Source of the DNA: Ruminococcus sp.
GTDB taxonomy: Bacteria > Bacillota > Clostridia > Oscillospirales > Ruminococcaceae
Reading direction: 5' to 3'
Assembly (NCBI GenBank): GCA_014799805.1
Contig: JAAVHJ010000034.1
Span: 1-57,073, forward strand
Length of the DNA stretch: 57,073 nt
Every line of letters begins with the position of its first letter. Positions within the stretch are counted from its first letter, which is position 1. Under the pieces are notes generated by a model. It worked only from the letters and a program-made list of their open reading frames with translations, did no database searches and was not told the DNA's origin. Shown piece by piece: positions 32,888-42,572 of this stretch. The translations under genes and the position numbers were made by a program.

Positions 32888-33853
32888 TTGACAATAGAAA
32901 AATATATTCATTTTGATAATCCTGCTGTGATGCAGGCTGTGTTCGGAAATTATGACGAAAATTTAAATTTACTCCAACGGGAATATCATGTGGTTATCAT
33001 TGGTCGGGGGTGTGATATTGCTATCACAGGAGAATCTGAGCAGACAGATAAAGCCATACGGGTATTGCATAGTATTATCTCACTTGTTAACAAAGGAAGA
33101 TTAATCACAGAACAAACTGTTCGTTATATGATAGCAATGGTGAATGAAAACAAAGATACTGAACTTCATGACATGAGTAGTGATGATATTTGTATCACGG
33201 CTACTGGCAAAATTATCCGTTCCAAAACAGTCGGTCAAAAAAAATATGTAGATGCAATTAAAAAAAATACAATTGTACTAGGTGTAGGACCTGCTGGAAC
33301 TGGTAAAACTTATTTAGCCGTGGCACTTGCTGTGAAAGCGTTTAAATCCCATGAAGTGCAGAAAATTATTTTAACACGCCCAGCTGTAGAGGCAGGCGAA
33401 AAATTGGGTTTTCTTCCTGGAGATTTGCAAGATAAAGTTTATCCGTATTTAAGACCATTATATGACGCTTTATTTGACATGTTTGGTGCAGAGACTTTTG
33501 CAAGATATATGGAAAAAAATATTATCGAAGTTGCACCGCTTGCTTATATGAGAGGCAGGACATTAGATGATGCATTTGTAATTTTAGATGAAGCACAAAA
33601 TACAACTTCGGAGCAAATTAAAATGTTTTTGACTCGTTTGGGAACAAATAGCAAAATGGTAATTACAGGTGATATTACACAGATTGACTTACCTGAAAAA
33701 AACAAATCAGGGCTAATAGAAGCTATGAAAGTTTTGCAAAAAATTGATGATATTGCTATCATGCGATTTACAGAAAAGGACGTTGTCCGTCATAGGCTCG
33801 TACAGGATATTATAAAAGCCTATGAGCATTATTATCATTCTAAAAATAAATAA
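32888..33853 (+). CDS. phoH: PhoH-like ATPase
   Basis: Predicted RNA-linked ATPase of the PhoH/YbeZ group, 321 residues. An N-terminal KH-like segment (IHFDNPAVMQAVFGNYDENLNLL...IIGRGCDIAITGE) precedes the ATPase with GPAGTGKTYLA, LTRPAVEAGEKLGFLPGDLQDKVYPYLRPLYDAL and FVILDEAQNTTSEQIKMFLTRLG. I chose the TTG at 32888 because AAGGGTGA lies 5 nt upstream; the GTG at 32879 overlaps that signal. It is directly followed by ybeY and era, the standard order. Confidence 0.95.
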   Translation: MTIEKYIHFDNPAVMQAVFGNYDENLNLLQREYHVVIIGRGCDIAITGESEQTDKAIRVLHSIISLVNKGRLITEQTVRYMIAMVNENKDTELHDMSSDDICITATGKIIRSKTVGQKKYVDAIKKNTIVLGVGPAGTGKTYLAVALAVKAFKSHEVQKIILTRPAVEAGEKLGFLPGDLQDKVYPYLRPLYDALFDMFGAETFARYMEKNIIEVAPLAYMRGRTLDDAFVILDEAQNTTSEQIKMFLTRLGTNSKMVITGDITQIDLPEKNKSGLIEAMKVLQKIDDIAIMRFTEKDVVRHRLVQDIIKAYEHYYHSKNK

Positions 33854-33887
33854 AAAAATAATTGATTTACAGAAAAGGAGCTTGATT

Positions 33888-34409
33888 ATGGCACAGCAAA
33901 CAGGTAAATTAAAAGTAAGTATTAAAAATAATCAGAATACTGTGAAAATTCCGTCTGGTATTCGGTTGTTAATTCGGCGTTGTTGTCATGCAGTGTTAAT
34001 TTCTGAGGGATTTACACAGAATGCAGAAGTCAGCGTTTCGTTTGTATCAAATCAGGAAATTAAAAATTTAAATAAAACATATCGTCAAAAAGACAGCGTT
34101 ACAGATGTGTTATCTTTTCCGCTTACCAGCGAAGATGGAACTGTAGAAATCAGTGCAGAAACTGGTTTTGTCATGCTTGGTGATATTGTAATCTCAATTG
34201 AAACAGCAGTAAAACAGGCTAATATTTACGGACATTCGTTAAGCCGTGAAATCGGATTTTTAACAGTGCATTCTATGTTGCATCTGTTGGGTTATGACCA
34301 TGAAACCAGTCCGCTTGATGAAAGAATTATGCGTGAAAAAGAAGAATCTGTTTTAGACAAACTGGGCATTTCCAGAGAATTAACTTTTACGTCTGGAGAG
34401 GAAATATAA
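33888..34409 (+). CDS. ybeY: rRNA maturation factor YbeY
   Basis: Metalloprotein involved in 16S rRNA 3' end processing and ribosome quality control. 173 residues from the ATG at 33888, which has AAAAGGAG 9 nt upstream. The metal motif is VHSMLHLLGYDHE (three His); the family also shows YRQKDSVTDVLSFPL and LGDIVIS. An earlier in-frame ATG at 33822 lies inside phoH and has no Shine-Dalgarno. One base separates it from era. Confidence 0.96.
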   Translation: MAQQTGKLKVSIKNNQNTVKIPSGIRLLIRRCCHAVLISEGFTQNAEVSVSFVSNQEIKNLNKTYRQKDSVTDVLSFPLTSEDGTVEISAETGFVMLGDIVISIETAVKQANIYGHSLSREIGFLTVHSMLHLLGYDHETSPLDERIMREKEESVLDKLGISRELTFTSGEEI

Positions 34410-34410
34410 C

Positions 34411-35307
34411 ATGACAGAAACAAAATCTATTTTTTTAACGCTGTCAGGTCGCACAAATGCAGGAAAATCTACTTTGTTAAATGCTTTAATTGGTGAAAAA
34501 ATAGCTTCTGTCAGCAGTAAACCGCAGACAACCAGAACCAGAATTACAGGCATTTTAACACGAGGAAATACACAATATGTATTTATTGACACGCCAGGAT
34601 TGCATAAGCCAAAAAATAAATTAAGTGGCTATATGTTGAAAACAGCAGAGACTTCTGCAACAGATGCAGACGCTGTTTTATATGTCATTGACTGTACAAA
34701 GAAATTACATGAACAAGATGAAATTATGCTTGAAAATTTAGCTAAGAAAAAAATTTCTTGTGTGATAATTCTGAATAAAATTGATTTATTACAGGATAAA
34801 TCTGCTATGATGCCTCTGATGTTAAGACTTGAGAATCAATATAAGCCCTATGCGATTATTCCAGTCAGTGCATCAGAACAAGACGGTTTGAAAGAAATTC
34901 TTGCTGTTGCAGAAGAATTAGCACAGCCGTCTGTGCATTTTTTTCCTGATGATAAATTCACAGACCAGCCAGAACGTGTGCTTGTTGCAGAAATTATCCG
35001 TGAAAAATTATTAAGATTATTAAATGAAGAAGTTCCACACGGGATTGCAGTTACAATTGAGAAATTACAGGAACGGCAGGACAAAGATTTATTAGATATT
35101 TCAGCTGTTATTTATTGTGAACGTGATTCTCACAAAGGCATTGTGATTGGTAAGAAAGGCAGTATGCTGAAAAAAATTGCCAGTTCAGCAAGACGGGATT
35201 TAGAAAGTTTTTTTGAAATTCAGGTAAATTTGCAATGCTTTGTCAAAGTCAAAGAAGATTGGCGTAATAGAGAAAATTTAATTAGAAGTTTCGGCTTGTC
35301 TGAATAA
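34411..35307 (+). CDS. era: GTPase Era
   Basis: Ribosome-assembly GTPase that binds the 3' end of 16S rRNA. 298 residues. G1 GRTNAGKS at 13-20, switch II DTPGLHKP, G4 NKID, then the KH domain at the C-terminus (CERDSHKGIVIGKKGSMLKKIASSARRDLE). The P-loop has Arg-Thr where most Era proteins have Arg-Pro (GRPNVGKS), a mild change outside the phosphate contacts. GAGGAA precedes the ATG. Operon with ybeY. Confidence 0.97.
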   Translation: MTETKSIFLTLSGRTNAGKSTLLNALIGEKIASVSSKPQTTRTRITGILTRGNTQYVFIDTPGLHKPKNKLSGYMLKTAETSATDADAVLYVIDCTKKLHEQDEIMLENLAKKKISCVIILNKIDLLQDKSAMMPLMLRLENQYKPYAIIPVSASEQDGLKEILAVAEELAQPSVHFFPDDKFTDQPERVLVAEIIREKLLRLLNEEVPHGIAVTIEKLQERQDKDLLDISAVIYCERDSHKGIVIGKKGSMLKKIASSARRDLESFFEIQVNLQCFVKVKEDWRNRENLIRSFGLSE

Positions 35308-35370
35308 AATTATTTCCAACAATATTTCCTCCTGTTTTGCAAATAATATTCAAAAACAGGAGGGCGTATT

Positions 35371-35502
35371 ATGCTAGAATTATGGGAAAAATTTCAAGCA
35401 ACTGGAAAAATTTCAGATTATTTGCAGTATGCTGAACAGAAAGGAAATTATGACAATCAAGGGTGTTGTTCTCTCACAGAAAACATGGGGCGAACAGGAT
35501 AA
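35371..35502 (+). CDS. yqzL: YqzL-like small protein
   Basis: 43 residues, MLELWEKFQATGKISDYLQY then a short polar end. The pattern (M)L-x-W-x-F-x-x-TG-x-I-x-x-YL and the position between era and recO match B. subtilis YqzL, a protein of unknown function and about the same size. CAGGAGGG lies 7 nt before the ATG, a strong signal. The 3' third overlaps the start of recO by 53 bp in another frame; residues past about 28 are therefore constrained by recO and do not resemble YqzL. Too short for most gene finders. Confidence 0.8.
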   Translation: MLELWEKFQATGKISDYLQYAEQKGNYDNQGCCSLTENMGRTG

Positions 35503-36187
35503 ATTTATTGATATTCTCACAGAAACAGGAGTTGTGGAAATTCTTGTAAAAGGCTCTGCAAAGATGACTAGTAAAACAGGCAGTGCAACACAATTATTTG
35601 CCTATGCAGAATTTGATGTTTCAGATAAGAAAAACAGAAAAAATTTTTATATGCTTAGAACTGTTGTGCCGATTCAAATTTTTTATGGATTAAGAAATTC
35701 TGTTAGTTCTGTAGCATTGGCATCTTATTTTGCACAGGTAATATTATATTCTGCACTGCCACAGACAAATACACCAGAAATTTTGCGGTTGCTATTAAAT
35801 TGTTTTTATTATTTATCAGAAAAAAATGAAACTCTTGACGAATTATTATTAAAATGCATTTTTGAATTACGAATTGCAAGTTTATTAGGTTTTTTGCCAG
35901 ATGTTATTATGTGCAGAAATTGTAATTGCTATTTGCCAGAAAATTTATATTTTTCTGTAGAACAGGGCTGTTTTTATTGCGAATCTTGTAAAAAAATTGG
36001 AATTTTCATGCCTGCTGGTGCATTACAGGCAATCCGTCATATTGTGTTGCAGGATTTTGAAAAAATTTTTTGGTTTAAAATTTCTGAACATTGCAAAAAG
36101 CCTTTATTTGCATTCGCAGAAGAATTTCTGCAATATCATACAGATAACTCTTTTCAAGCTTTAGAATATTATAAAAAAATAATATAA
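35450..36187 (+). CDS. recO: DNA repair protein RecO
   Basis: Loads RecA on SSB-coated DNA with RecR. 245 residues: an OB-fold N-terminus (GVVLSQKTWGEQDKFIDILTETGVVEILVKGSAK), a helical middle, and four zinc cysteines in CRNCNCY and CFYCESC around 160-185. The ATG at 35450 is chosen because AAAGGA lies 5-6 nt upstream; an ATG at 35429 lies seven codons earlier without a signal. It overlaps yqzL, implying coupling. The era-yqzL-recO order is conserved in Firmicutes. Confidence 0.95.
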   Translation: MTIKGVVLSQKTWGEQDKFIDILTETGVVEILVKGSAKMTSKTGSATQLFAYAEFDVSDKKNRKNFYMLRTVVPIQIFYGLRNSVSSVALASYFAQVILYSALPQTNTPEILRLLLNCFYYLSEKNETLDELLLKCIFELRIASLLGFLPDVIMCRNCNCYLPENLYFSVEQGCFYCESCKKIGIFMPAGALQAIRHIVLQDFEKIFWFKISEHCKKPLFAFAEEFLQYHTDNSFQALEYYKKII

Positions 36188-36244
36188 TTAATACAGGTGT
36201 GGCATTCCGCTATGCCTGATTGCCTTATTAAGGAGGTTAAATTT

Positions 36245-38626
36245 ATGAAATCTTTTGAACAAGTTTTAGAATTACATAAAGTATTAGCACAAGCTTCTGA
36301 ATTTGCTTCTAATGAAACAAGTAAAAATATGATATTATCTTGTCAGCCAAGTAGTGATTTAACAGAAGTTCGCAGAGAAATTGAAAAAACAGATGATGCA
36401 TTGCAATTGGCTTTACAATTTGGAACGCCACCCTTTTCAGATTTTAAAAATATTTGCAACATGGTGACAAGAGCATCTTCTGGTGCAAGATTATCTCTAA
36501 AAGATTTGCTAGATGTTGCGGATTTGTTGCGACAAGTGCAAAGTTTATATCATTGGTATAGCCATTGCAGTGAAACAGCAACTTCGTTAGATTATTTATT
36601 TTCGCTGATAGTTCCTGATGATGTTTTATTAAATTCATTAGAGCGTTCTATTATTTCAGAAGAAGAAATTGCTGACAGTGCAAGCCCAACACTTGCCGAA
36701 ATCAGAAAAAAATTAGTGCGTTCCAGAGCAAATTTGCGTGAAACACTTGACAAAATGGTAAAAAATAAAACAACACAGAAATATTTACAAGAAAATACAG
36801 TAACAATTCGTGATGGCAGATTTGTATTACCTGTCAAAACAGAATATCGCAGTCAAATTGCAGGATTAATTCATGATACTTCGTCTAGTGGGCAGACTAT
36901 TTTTGTTGAGCCTCTGCAAATTGTAGAGGCAAATAATGATATTAGACTGCTAGAAAGCCGTGAACTGGAAGAAATAGAACGCATTATGCAAAAACTTTGT
37001 ACAGAAGTCGGCAAACAAGCAGATAATTTAAAAAATTTACATGCCACTTGTGCAGAATTAAATTATTATTTTGCCAAAGCGAATTATGCGTTATCTATCA
37101 AAGCAATTAAGCCCATGATTCGTGATGATGGTGTGTTAGAACTCAAAAAAGCAAGACACCCGTTATTAGATAAAAATAAAGCCGTGCCAATTGATTTAGC
37201 TTTAGGCGAGTTTCATAATGCTTTAATCGTCACAGGTCCTAATACTGGTGGTAAAACAGTTGCTTTGAAAACAGCAGGTTTATTAACAGCTATGACAATG
37301 TGCGGATTATTAATCCCTGTTGCAGAGGGAAGTAAAATTTCAGTTTTTCGACATATTTTAGCTGATATTGGTGACAGCCAAAGCATTGAACAAAATTTAT
37401 CTACATTTTCTTCTCATACGCTTAATCTTGTGGAAATTTTAAAAATTGCTGATGATAGTACACTTGTATTATTAGATGAATTAGGTTCAGGCACTGACCC
37501 TGTAGAGGGTGCAGCATTGGCAATTTCTGTGATTGATTATTTAAAACAGCTCGGTTCAAAACTCATGGTAACAACGCATTATCAGGAATTAAAATTATAT
37601 GCATCTGATACGCCAGATGTTATTAATGCTTCTTGTGAATTTAACACAGAGACTTTAAAACCGACTTATCGCTTAATAATTGGTTCTGTCGGCAAATCTA
37701 ATGCATTTGCAATTTCCAGCCAGCTTGGTATACCAGAAATTATTTTAAATCATGCAAAATCACTGATTAGTGAAGAAAATAAAAATTTTGAACATGTGAT
37801 TGAAAAATTTGAACAGACTAGAAAAGAATTAGAACAAGAAAAAGAATTCACAGTTCAGCTCCGTCAGGAAGCAGAATTATTAAAATCAGAATGGGAAAAA
37901 AAATCCCGTGAATTAGCTGAAAAAGAAAAACAAATTTTAGAACATGCAACAGAACAAGCTAGTCGTATTGTAGAATCAACAAAAGCACAGTCAAATGCAT
38001 TACTTGATGAATTGGAGCATTTAAGAAAAGAAAAAGAAAAAGCAGATTTTTCTTCTCGTGTATCTAATATCAAAAGCTCCAGCACACAGCAATTAAGAGA
38101 CATGTATAAAACAGCAAATCCTGTGATTGGTAGTATTGATGAGAATGGTAATTATCGTTTGCCAAGAGCTTTGCAAAAAGGCGATAAAGTATTCATTGCA
38201 GATTTGCATCAAGAAGGTTTTATTGTTTCTGAACCCAAAAATTCTGATTCTGTATTCGTGCAAATTGGTGTCATGAAAATGAAAGTGCAGATTTCCAGAT
38301 TAAGATTATTAGATAAAACAAAACAAAATAAAAATGCTAAAAAATCGAAACAGCATAATATTTCTACAAAAGTAGAACGCAAAGGTTCTATGGAATTAGA
38401 TATTCGGGGTTATACTTGTGATGAGGGTGTTTATGAAGTAGAAAGCTTTATTGCAAGTGCTGTGCTTGCAAATATGAATACCGTTATGATTATTCATGGC
38501 AAGGGAACAGGCTTGCTTAGAAAAGCTGTTCAGCAAAAATTAAAATCAATGCATTGCGTAAAAGAGTATCGTAATGGTGTTTATGGGGAAGGCGAAGAGG
38601 GTGTAACTGTTGTTACTCTAAAATAA
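36245..38626 (+). CDS. mutS2: MutS2 / RqcU endonuclease-ATPase
   Basis: Acts on collided ribosomes and on recombination intermediates. 793 residues from the ATG at 36245, with AAGGAGG 8 nt upstream; an upstream ATG at 36197 was rejected. The MutS-like ATPase has GPNTGGKT at 331-338, DIGDSQSIEQNLSTFSSH, and LLDELGSGTDPVEGAAL. A charged coiled coil (about 515-620) and a KOW-like part lead to the Smr nuclease domain at 716-793 (ELDIRG, HGKGTGLLRKAV). The domain set is complete. A terminator follows. Confidence 0.97.
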   Translation: MKSFEQVLELHKVLAQASEFASNETSKNMILSCQPSSDLTEVRREIEKTDDALQLALQFGTPPFSDFKNICNMVTRASSGARLSLKDLLDVADLLRQVQSLYHWYSHCSETATSLDYLFSLIVPDDVLLNSLERSIISEEEIADSASPTLAEIRKKLVRSRANLRETLDKMVKNKTTQKYLQENTVTIRDGRFVLPVKTEYRSQIAGLIHDTSSSGQTIFVEPLQIVEANNDIRLLESRELEEIERIMQKLCTEVGKQADNLKNLHATCAELNYYFAKANYALSIKAIKPMIRDDGVLELKKARHPLLDKNKAVPIDLALGEFHNALIVTGPNTGGKTVALKTAGLLTAMTMCGLLIPVAEGSKISVFRHILADIGDSQSIEQNLSTFSSHTLNLVEILKIADDSTLVLLDELGSGTDPVEGAALAISVIDYLKQLGSKLMVTTHYQELKLYASDTPDVINASCEFNTETLKPTYRLIIGSVGKSNAFAISSQLGIPEIILNHAKSLISEENKNFEHVIEKFEQTRKELEQEKEFTVQLRQEAELLKSEWEKKSRELAEKEKQILEHATEQASRIVESTKAQSNALLDELEHLRKEKEKADFSSRVSNIKSSSTQQLRDMYKTANPVIGSIDENGNYRLPRALQKGDKVFIADLHQEGFIVSEPKNSDSVFVQIGVMKMKVQISRLRLLDKTKQNKNAKKSKQHNISTKVERKGSMELDIRGYTCDEGVYEVESFIASAVLANMNTVMIIHGKGTGLLRKAVQQKLKSMHCVKEYRNGVYGEGEEGVTVVTLK

Positions 38627-38634
38627 TTAAAATT

Positions 38635-38674
38635 ACTGTCAGAATTTTTCAATTTCTGACAGTTTGTTTTTTTA
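38635..38674 (+). terminator. Intrinsic terminator after mutS2
   Basis: Stem ACTGTCAGAA/TTCTGACAGT (perfect 10 bp), 9-nt loop, then TTGTTTTTTT. It lies 8 bp past the mutS2 stop and closes the phoH-mutS2 unit. Confidence 0.93.
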
Positions 38675-38705
38675 AATATTTTTCAAAAAATTTGACAGCC
38701 GTGTA

Positions 38706-38734
38706 TTGACGAAAAGGTTTTTTTTCGGTATAAT
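38706..38734 (+). promoter_or_regulatory. Sigma-A promoter of rpe
   Basis: TTGACG (38706-38711) and TATAAT (38729-38734) with a 17-bp spacer. A TTGACA 14 bp further up is too far from the -10 to serve. Confidence 0.85.
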
Positions 38735-38768
38735 ATTATTATAGAGAAAAAATAGGAGGTAGGATAAT

Positions 38769-39410
38769 TTGAATACGCAAATTGCTGTGTCAATGTTAAG
38801 TGCTGATATGTTGCATTTGCATGACGAATTGGAAAAATTAAAACAGGCTGGTGCAGATATATTGCATTTTGATGTCATGGACGGAATGTTTGTTCCAAAT
38901 ATTTCATTTGGATTGCCTGTATTGCAAGCCGTATCCAAACAAACAGATTTATTTATTGATGTGCATTTAATGATTCAGAATCCTGTGGATTACATACAGG
39001 ATTTTGCAAAAGCTGGAGCTGATTTAATTACATTTCATTTAGAAAGCAGTAGCAATCCATTTGAAGTAATTAAATTAATTAAAAATACTGGCTGCCAAGT
39101 CGGGATTTCTGTAAAACCTGCTACACCAGCAAAGGCTTTGTTGCCGTTTCTTGATGATATTGATGTAATTCTTGTTATGACAGTTGAACCAGGATTTGGA
39201 GGGCAAAGTTATCTACATGAAATGACAGCAAAAATAGCAGAAATAAAATCTATGATGCAAGATAGAAATATTAAAATTGAAGTTGATGGTGGTATTGATG
39301 CCACAACTGCATCAGAGGCATTACAAGCTGGTGCAACTATATTAGTATCAGGAAGCTACTTGTTCAATCAAAGAGAGATGAGAAAAGCAATTGAACAGTT
39401 GAGAAATTAA
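38769..39410 (+). CDS. rpe: Ribulose-phosphate 3-epimerase
   Basis: Interconverts ribulose 5-phosphate and xylulose 5-phosphate in the pentose phosphate pathway. 213 residues, TIM barrel. Metal and catalytic segments are present: VSMLSADMLHL, LHFDVMDGMFVPNISFG (His, Asp), DVHLMIQNP, MTVEPGFGGQ and EVDGGID. The start is a TTG with AGGAGGT 9 nt upstream; no closer ATG exists in frame. First gene after the promoter and followed by a wall-side hydrolase-like protein. Confidence 0.95.
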   Translation: MNTQIAVSMLSADMLHLHDELEKLKQAGADILHFDVMDGMFVPNISFGLPVLQAVSKQTDLFIDVHLMIQNPVDYIQDFAKAGADLITFHLESSSNPFEVIKLIKNTGCQVGISVKPATPAKALLPFLDDIDVILVMTVEPGFGGQSYLHEMTAKIAEIKSMMQDRNIKIEVDGGIDATTASEALQAGATILVSGSYLFNQREMRKAIEQLRN

Positions 39411-39463
39411 TTTTTAGAATTTTTAGAACAAGAGAATAATCAGAGAGGAGACTTTGAAATTCT

Positions 39464-40621
39464 ATGAAAATCAAACCAAAAGGTCGAAAAATTTACAGAA
39501 GAAAAGACCGGTTTGAACACGCAAAGCATGTCAGACATAATACAGCTTCCGTGATTATGACATTTCTGTTAGCTGGTGCAATTGGATTTGTTGGCTATAG
39601 TGTAGGCGCTCCTATTTTGGCATTTTTGCAGGAGAAAAATTTTTTTGTCACAGAATCAGAAAATAATAATAATCCTGAAATAACAGATACAACAGAATCA
39701 GAAGAAAATACAGAAATAACTGAAACAACAGAAATCATAGAAACAACGGAAGAAATCACAGAACCAACGACAGAAGAACAACTTGGTTTTATACAGAAAG
39801 CCCCTGACATGCAAGGCTATGAACTGGATATTTCTGCTTTGATGACAGAAACAGCATTAGAACAGGCTCTGGAAGAATTACCAGAGGGTTTATCTCATGT
39901 GTTAGTACCGTTAAAAATAAATGGTGGCGGTGTTTATTATGCAACATCTGTACAAGATGCTGTTAAGAGCAGTGCTGTGCAAGCAGTTTTGTCATTGGAT
40001 AAAATTTATGAAATGATAACTGCCAAAGGCTATGAACCTGTTGCCGTAATTAATGCATTACAAGATGATAATTATGCAAAAAATTATTCGGCTTCTTCTT
40101 ATCTGAAAAAAGACACAGGCGAGCTTTGGGAAGATAAATCTGCTGCAGAAACAAGACTTTGGCTTTCTCCAGAAAGTTCTTTAACACAAGATTATCTTAG
40201 TGCATTTGCAGAAGAAATTGAACAGGCAAATTTTAAAATTTTAGTCTGTGAAGGGTTAAGTTTTCCGAATTTTCCAAGAAGTGATTTGGATAATTTAGAG
40301 GCTGTCTGTGGTGATACAGATAGATATCAGGCTTTGACAGATTTATTAGTTGCTATGCGTACAAATGCCCCAGAAATTTCCATTTTTATAAGAATAGATG
40401 GTGATAATGCGTTATTTGGTGATTTAGAAACCATGTATGCAGCAGAATATTTACCTGCTGATTGCTTACTAGTGACAATGAATGCTGAAAATAGAAACGA
40501 TGTAGAAACATTAAAAAGCTTATCTACAACTGTGCCAATTATTATCGAATGGCAGGGAGAGGAAGCTCCAAAAACGCCAAAGCTAGAAAGTTATGTTTTA
40601 AATCCAGAAAGTGAATCGTGA
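39464..40621 (+). CDS. Membrane-anchored putative glycoside hydrolase (DUF4015-like)
   Basis: 385 residues. A basic N-terminus (KIKPKGRKIYRRKDRF) and one membrane segment at about 28-50 are followed by a Thr/Glu-rich low-complexity linker (about 62-105) and an extracytoplasmic domain from about 115. That domain has LKINGGGVYY, GYEPVAVINALQD, and RLWLSPESSLTQDYLSAFAEEI, which resembles the TIM-barrel DUF4015 group of putative glycosidases. I see the second half less clearly and cannot place a catalytic pair. The family match is from memory. It lies between rpe and hprK with no functional link to either. Confidence 0.65.
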   Translation: MKIKPKGRKIYRRKDRFEHAKHVRHNTASVIMTFLLAGAIGFVGYSVGAPILAFLQEKNFFVTESENNNNPEITDTTESEENTEITETTEIIETTEEITEPTTEEQLGFIQKAPDMQGYELDISALMTETALEQALEELPEGLSHVLVPLKINGGGVYYATSVQDAVKSSAVQAVLSLDKIYEMITAKGYEPVAVINALQDDNYAKNYSASSYLKKDTGELWEDKSAAETRLWLSPESSLTQDYLSAFAEEIEQANFKILVCEGLSFPNFPRSDLDNLEAVCGDTDRYQALTDLLVAMRTNAPEISIFIRIDGDNALFGDLETMYAAEYLPADCLLVTMNAENRNDVETLKSLSTTVPIIIEWQGEEAPKTPKLESYVLNPESES

Positions 40622-40648
40622 TAATTTTATTAAAGGAGTTGCTTTTTT

Positions 40649-41608
40649 ATGGCAGAAAGATTTACAATTTCACTGCAAAAAATTATTGATGAGTTTAAAC
40701 TCGAAGTAATTTACACCCCAAAAGCTCCAGCAGAGCTTTTGATTGACGAAAATGATGTGAACAGACCAGGACTACAGCTCATGGGATTTTATGAATATTT
40801 TAATCCTGAAAGAATTCAGATTATTGGCAAAATGGAATTTGCCTATTTATCAACGATTGATGAAAAAACAAGACGGGAACGTCTGGAATTGTTATTTTCG
40901 CAGAAACTTCCTGCATTGATTATTACAAGAGAATTGCCCTATTTTACAGAAATGCTGGAATTAGCACAAAAATTTGAAATGCCTTTATTAAGAAGCAAAG
41001 AAAGTACTTCTAATTTTATGTCAGGTTTAATTGCATTTTTAAATTTAAATCTTGCTCCTAGAATTACCCGTCATGGTGTTTTGATTGAAATTTACGGCGA
41101 AGGCATATTTTTGACGGGTGAAAGTGGTGTTGGAAAAAGTGAAACAGCAATCGAACTTGTCAAGAGAGGTCATAGATTAGTTGCAGATGATGCTGTTGAA
41201 ATTAGAAAAGTTTCTAATATTAGTCTTGTGGGCAGCTCACCAGATAATATCAGACATTTTTTAGAACTTCGTGGCATTGGTATTATTAATGCAAGAAGAT
41301 TATTCGGTATGGGTGCTGTTAAAATGACTGAAAAAATTGACTTAGTTGTAGAAATGGAACTCTGGAATCCTGAAAAAATTTATGACAGAATGGGCATTGA
41401 TACAGAATATGCTTCTATATTAGGCGTGAAAGTACCTTGTTTAACAATTCCAGTGAAACCGGGCAGAAATCTTGCTGTTATTTTGGAAGTTGCCGCTATG
41501 AATAACAGACAGAAGAAAATGGGTTATAACGCTGCAACAGAATTACTAGACCGTTTGGGAATGGATATGGAAGGAACAGAATCTGTAAAAGATTATGATG
41601 TATTTTAA
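40649..41608 (+). CDS. hprK: HPr kinase/phosphorylase
   Basis: Phosphorylates and dephosphorylates Ser46 of HPr or Crh to control carbon catabolite repression. 319 residues. An N-terminal domain (1-about 130) precedes the kinase with Walker A GESGVGKS at 157-164, VADDAVEIRKV, and the HprK signature ELRGIGIINARRLFG; VEMELWNPEKIYDR and the C-terminal region complete it. AAAGGAG lies upstream of the ATG. ptsH is not in the window. First of the hprK-murB-rapZ-whiA order. Confidence 0.97.
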   Translation: MAERFTISLQKIIDEFKLEVIYTPKAPAELLIDENDVNRPGLQLMGFYEYFNPERIQIIGKMEFAYLSTIDEKTRRERLELLFSQKLPALIITRELPYFTEMLELAQKFEMPLLRSKESTSNFMSGLIAFLNLNLAPRITRHGVLIEIYGEGIFLTGESGVGKSETAIELVKRGHRLVADDAVEIRKVSNISLVGSSPDNIRHFLELRGIGIINARRLFGMGAVKMTEKIDLVVEMELWNPEKIYDRMGIDTEYASILGVKVPCLTIPVKPGRNLAVILEVAAMNNRQKKMGYNAATELLDRLGMDMEGTESVKDYDVF

Positions 41609-41639
41609 TAAATTTTAAATTTTACAGGGGGTTTGTTCT

Positions 41640-42572
41640 ATGAACAGAGAATTACAGGAAATTTGTCATGCATATCAAATGCAGCTGCAAGAAAATATTT
41701 CTCTTGCTCGTCATACGACTTTTCATATTGGTGGTAATGCTGATTTTTGGATTGAAATTAATTCTATACAAGGATTAGAGAAATTATTGCAATTTTGTCA
41801 TGAAAAAAAAATAAATTATTTTATCATGGGCAGAGGAAGTAATATTTTAGTTTCTGATAAAGGCTATCAAGGTGTGATTCTGCATTTAGGAAATTGTTTT
41901 TCTGAAATAAAAATGCATGATGAAGTTATGTTAACTTGTCAAGCTGGTGCAATGCTTAGTAATATTGCAAAATTTGCAATGGAACATCATTTAACAGGCA
42001 TGGAGGCATTAAGCGGTATTCCTGGTACTGTTGGCGGAGCGTTGTACATGAATGCTGGTGCTTATGGCAGTGAAATGAAAGATATTGTAACAGAATGCAG
42101 TTATATAGATAGCTCAGGCAAAGAATATTGTTTAAAAAATAAAGATTTAGATTTATCTTACAGACATAGCTTTTTTACAGAACATGTTGGAACTATTATA
42201 ACTTCTGTGACAATATGTTTGCAAAAAGGCAATCCAGAAGAAATTGCAGAAAAATATGCGGATTTCGCCCAAAGACGAAAAGCCAAACAACCATTAAATT
42301 ATCCAAGTGCTGGTAGTACGTTCAAACGTCCTAAGGGCAGCTATGCGTCTAAATTAATTGACGAATGCGGTTTGAAAGGCTATCAAATCGGTGACGCACA
42401 AGTCAGTGAAAAACATGCTGGCTTTGTAATTAATAAAGGACATGCGACTTGTCAAGATGTGCTAGATTTATGTCAGCATGTGCATGATGTTGTATTAGAA
42501 AAAACAGGGTATCTATTAGAACTTGAGCCTATTTTTTTAGGAATGCAAGGTGGTAAGTCATTATGCGATTAG
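41640..42572 (+). CDS. murB: UDP-N-acetylenolpyruvoylglucosamine reductase
   Basis: FAD enzyme that reduces the enolpyruvyl group to make UDP-MurNAc for peptidoglycan. 310 residues with HTTFHIGGNADFW, MGRGSNILVSDKG (FAD binding), ALSGIPGTVGGALYMNAGAYGSEM and the catalytic PSAGSTFKRP (Ser). Near the end GYQIGDAQVSEKHAGFVINKG matches type II MurB. Preceded by GGGGG. Overlaps rapZ by 10 bp. Confidence 0.97.
   Translation: MNRELQEICHAYQMQLQENISLARHTTFHIGGNADFWIEINSIQGLEKLLQFCHEKKINYFIMGRGSNILVSDKGYQGVILHLGNCFSEIKMHDEVMLTCQAGAMLSNIAKFAMEHHLTGMEALSGIPGTVGGALYMNAGAYGSEMKDIVTECSYIDSSGKEYCLKNKDLDLSYRHSFFTEHVGTIITSVTICLQKGNPEEIAEKYADFAQRRKAKQPLNYPSAGSTFKRPKGSYASKLIDECGLKGYQIGDAQVSEKHAGFVINKGHATCQDVLDLCQHVHDVVLEKTGYLLELEPIFLGMQGGKSLCD

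Noticed and set aside
36444-36837. Minus-strand ORFs within mutS2
   Set aside because: Both are shadows of the coding strand and show no conserved motif or ribosome-binding site.
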